A stretch of 64,000 bases of DNA, from assembly GCF_022213065.1 (NCBI RefSeq), contig NZ_JAKLJA010000021.1, forward strand, positions 62,001 to 126,000, in the 5' to 3' direction. Below, piece by piece: positions 61,251 through 64,000 of this stretch. This stretch comes from Paraburkholderia tagetis. Its GTDB lineage: Bacteria > Pseudomonadota > Gammaproteobacteria > Burkholderiales > Burkholderiaceae. The notes beneath the pieces are model-generated. The model had not been told where the DNA came from and made no database searches. It saw nothing but the letters and a program-made list of their open reading frames with translations. The stretch's first letter is position 1; each line of letters starts with the position of its first letter. The translations under genes and the position numbers were made by a program.

Positions 61251-64000
61251 TCATTGCGGCACCTGCCCCTGAGGGATTGGCATGGCCGCGCGTTTTGCGG
61301 CGGCCAGCGCCGCTTTGGGCAGCGGCGGCGGTCCACTCGGCTGGGGTGCCTTCGCACCAGACGCCGCGCGCTCGACGAAGATACGCGTGGGCAGCGTAAA
61401 GCCTCGCAGCGCCAGCAGTTCAAGCGGTCCCTTGCCCACATCGGTGCGAATCAGGTAACGCAATGGGTGCGTCACGTCCGCCGGTACCGATGCAAGCGGC
61501 TCCTGCGGCTCCTGCGCCACCTGCGCCGCGACATCGGCAAGTCCGTCCGCCTTCGACTCGCCGGACTTCGGACCCGCGCTCTCCGGCTTCGCCTGCCACG
61601 TCACCTGGTAGGTCGCGCTGTCCACCGGTTCCACCCTTGCCCGTTCGAGCATGCGCACCAGCGCCCAGCGTCCGCTGAACTCGAAGCCTTTGTTGATGCC
61701 CGCCGTGTCGGTCTGCCACTCAAGCCGCGTGCCGGACTTCTGGGGCTCGCCGGCAGGCCACGTTATCGTGCTCCACGTCTCCATCTGGTTGTAGTAGTGA
61801 AGCGTCTGACCGTCGAGCGTCAGCAACGTGTCCGTCACACCGGGCGTCGGCACGGGTTTGAGCGCGAAGACGTACTGCGGTTCGCCCTGAGCGAACAGAT
61901 GGCCCGCCACCTGCTGCAGCGTGTTGATTGCACTGAGGAACGCCGGGTCGAATGCGCGAGCCGTGCTGCCCGCGCCGACCCCACCCGAGACCGCCACCCA
62001 CCGGTCACCCTGCAACTGCAACGCACCCGCGAGCTGCGTGGAAAGGAAGCTTTCGATAAGACCGCCCTGCGGACGCAGAAAGCGGGCGAGCTCGGGCAAC
62101 GACGCCTCGCTGGATGTGTTCGCAAAAGGATAGCGGCCCGCGAACGAGCGGTTCCACGCGGCGACGATCGTCTGTCGCCAAGCATCGTTCAGGCTAGCCT
62201 CAGCGGGTACGAGCACCGTGCGCGTCGCTTGCGTGACCGGCGCCACGAAAAGCGCAGCGCCCATGCCGGCCCACTGCTCACCGAGACTGGCGGCAACGAG
62301 CCGGGCATACGACAGCGTATCGGAGAGTTCAGAACCCTTGCCCTGATAGAGCGCCTGCGCAACCTGACGTGCCTGATCGTCCGCATCGGCGCTGTCGCTG
62401 ATTTGCTGCAACTTCAGGCGCAGCGTCATCACGCGTTCCGTGAACCGCTCAAGACTCAACTCGCTGCCCGCAGCAGGCGCGGCATTGCTGTTGCCACTCT
62501 GGCCGACCAGCTTGAGCACCGGTCCGAAGGCCGCATCGAGCGGCCCTGCCGGGGCGGCCTGCGCGGCCTGCGATGCATCGTCCTTCTTGCCGAAGAAGTT
62601 CTGCGCCTTGGTGACCAGCGCATCGGAAAGCGAAGCCTGCTGTACACCCGCCCCACCCTGCCAGGCCAGCGACTTCATCAACGCGATGAGTGGCGACTGC
62701 CGCGCATCGGCGATGAGCCTCAGTTGCCCAACGGCAGCAGGCAGCGTGGGGGCCGCTGCGCACCGGATACCGTTCATGAAATCCTGCCAGTGCTCGGCGT
62801 AGTCGGCGAAGTAGTGGGCGCGAAGGGCCGCGCGCAGCGCATCGGGCGTCATTGCCGTGACGGCCTGCGAACCTCCATTGTTGCCGAGGACCCAGTTGCC
62901 GGCCACGCCGTTGTGCTTCGCGGCGGCGTCGATTGCTGCCTCGATCGAGCCCTCCCAGGCCTGGCGCGTGAAGACGCCTGGGACCGTTGCTGCGGTCGAG
63001 AAGACGCCGCGCGTATCCGTGCCTGCCGTGAGCGAGGCGAGTGTCTGGTCGGGAAACTTGCGCCCCACCGAGTCGAGAATGCCCTGATAGATCGTGTCTT
63101 CGGAATTCTTCACGCCGATGATCGCGAGCAGCGTCTGGCGCGCGTTGCCGACGAGATCCTCGCGCGGCTGAATGCGCCAGTCAGGATGCGCGGGAAAGTG
63201 CTGTGCCCAGAAGCCCAGCAACCGCGCGGACAGGTCGAGTTTTTCGCCGGGCCGCAGGCCGGTGTCGAGGTTCCAGTGATGCATGAGCTGTGGCGTCATG
63301 AAGGCCGGATCGGCACGTTGCGGCTCGGCCAACATGAGGTAAGTCTTGAGCGCTTGCTGGCCGTCCTGGGCCATCTGGCTGCTCTGGGTATCGACTTCGG
63401 CGGTCGACATCTGGCCGAGATCGACGAGTTGGCCTTCGATGTCCTGTTGTACCGGTGAAACGAGTAGCGGCTTTGCGGCGCGGGCGTACGGTGTCCACAG
63501 TGCGTTGACTACCGCCCGGTCGTGGTTGAGCCCGAAACGGGTGAATAACGGCGTGTGTTCCTGCACGCGCGCCTCGTGCAAGCCGATGCGCTGCTGAAGC
63601 CCAAGCAGCGCGCGCAGCCGTGCCGGAGTATCGCTGGCACGTTTGAGCGCCTGCAAGGACTCATTCGTGAGCATGACCTCACGTGCGTTGTTCGTTCCCG
63701 AGACAAGCATGCCGATGGTCCACAGACCGATGAGGGCAAGCGCGATGGCCGAATACACCGTGACCGGATGCGCAAACGTGCGACGGCCCGGTGTGTGACT
63801 TGCGGCGGTGGCAAGGTAGCGCCACAGGGGCAGGCGTGCAGGGTCCGAGGATCCTGAAGCCGATACGCCAGCGACTGCCAACGGGGCAAAGAAAACGCCC
63901 GCGACCGGCAGCGGTCGACGTTGCCAATCGGATAACCCCGTGATCCAGCGTGCAAGTGGCTTCGCGCGGGTATCGAGCCGCATGGACAGCTCCGATGCGT
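61251..64000 (-). CDS. tssM: Type VI secretion inner-membrane protein TssM, 5' end cut by window
   Basis: 916 residues of the C-terminal part are visible; the frame is still open at the right edge, so the cytoplasmic N-terminal region lies outside. A membrane segment TVYSAIALALIGLWTIGMLV is near the visible start, then a long periplasmic part of IcmF type. VVNALWTPYARAAKPLL and the DUF1215-like C-terminal region (WRQTIVAAWNRSFAGRYPF) agree with TssM/ImpL. TssM spans the periplasm and binds TssJ. The C-terminus is rich in Pro and Ala, a species-specific tail. Confidence 0.9.
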   Translation of the reverse strand, partial: ASELSMRLDTRAKPLARWITGLSDWQRRPLPVAGVFFAPLAVAGVSASGSSDPARLPLWRYLATAASHTPGRRTFAHPVTVYSAIALALIGLWTIGMLVSGTNNAREVMLTNESLQALKRASDTPARLRALLGLQQRIGLHEARVQEHTPLFTRFGLNHDRAVVNALWTPYARAAKPLLVSPVQQDIEGQLVDLGQMSTAEVDTQSSQMAQDGQQALKTYLMLAEPQRADPAFMTPQLMHHWNLDTGLRPGEKLDLSARLLGFWAQHFPAHPDWRIQPREDLVGNARQTLLAIIGVKNSEDTIYQGILDSVGRKFPDQTLASLTAGTDTRGVFSTAATVPGVFTRQAWEGSIEAAIDAAAKHNGVAGNWVLGNNGGSQAVTAMTPDALRAALRAHYFADYAEHWQDFMNGIRCAAAPTLPAAVGQLRLIADARQSPLIALMKSLAWQGGAGVQQASLSDALVTKAQNFFGKKDDASQAAQAAPAGPLDAAFGPVLKLVGQSGNSNAAPAAGSELSLERFTERVMTLRLKLQQISDSADADDQARQVAQALYQGKGSELSDTLSYARLVAASLGEQWAGMGAALFVAPVTQATRTVLVPAEASLNDAWRQTIVAAWNRSFAGRYPFANTSSEASLPELARFLRPQGGLIESFLSTQLAGALQLQGDRWVAVSGGVGAGSTARAFDPAFLSAINTLQQVAGHLFAQGEPQYVFALKPVPTPGVTDTLLTLDGQTLHYYNQMETWSTITWPAGEPQKSGTRLEWQTDTAGINKGFEFSGRWALVRMLERARVEPVDSATYQVTWQAKPESAGPKSGESKADGLADVAAQVAQEPQEPLASVPADVTHPLRYLIRTDVGKGPLELLALRGFTLPTRIFVERAASGAKAPQPSGPPPLPKAALAAAKRAAMPIPQGQVPQ

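Overview
The window looks like a stretch of a Burkholderiales chromosome, most likely Paraburkholderia or a close relative. It has high GC, a Gram-negative general porin, DUF1254 proteins and a type VI secretion cluster, and a block of C1 genes of the type known from methylotrophic proteobacteria. All assignments are read from translated sequence; no database search was run.

Bases 1-38,200 form a methylotrophy island in functional blocks. (1) 1-3372 (+) is the end of an operon for tetrahydromethanopterin (H4MPT) and methanofuran-type cofactors: a DmrB-like flavoprotein, a DHPS-like protein, a DUF447 protein and MfnB. (2) 4034-12804 holds MfnE-, MfnF- and MfnD-like genes (-), a divergent HisA-like gene, and the formyltransferase/hydrolase operon fhcBADC (+). 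(3) 13420-24383 holds a LysR regulator and, facing away from it, the serine cycle: glyA-sgaA-hprA-mtkA-mtkB-ppc-mclA. (4) 38166 down to 25125 (-) is an eleven-gene unit for methylamine use by the N-methylglutamate pathway: purU-mgdABCD-gmaS-mgsABC-folD, then a PLP decarboxylase. Together these could oxidise methylamine to formaldehyde, pass formaldehyde carbon through H4MPT and methanofuran carriers to formate, and assimilate C1 units through tetrahydrofolate and serine. fae, mtdB, mch, ftfL, glycerate kinase and malate dehydrogenase are not in the window.

Bases 38,963-57,454 are more mixed. They hold two hypothetical proteins, an APC permease operon with three small membrane proteins (one of 46 aa), a truncated haemoglobin, pabB, a porin, a GcvT-like protein, an EF-G paralogue, an outer-membrane channel with two DUF1254 proteins, a second purU, and a GlxA-type AraC regulator. 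Two small paralogous proteins lie directly downstream of the GcvT-like gene and the second purU.

Bases 57,631-64,000 (-) are part of a type VI secretion cluster: tssM (cut by the window edge), tssF, tssG and tssJ.

The most unusual structure is a repeated, almost wholly palindromic element of 561-562 bp with no transposase. Four full copies (3447, 12825, 24520, 38377) and one 87-bp collapsed copy (57468) lie in this window. They fall at the borders of the functional blocks, four of the five between converging genes. I do not recognise it as a named element.
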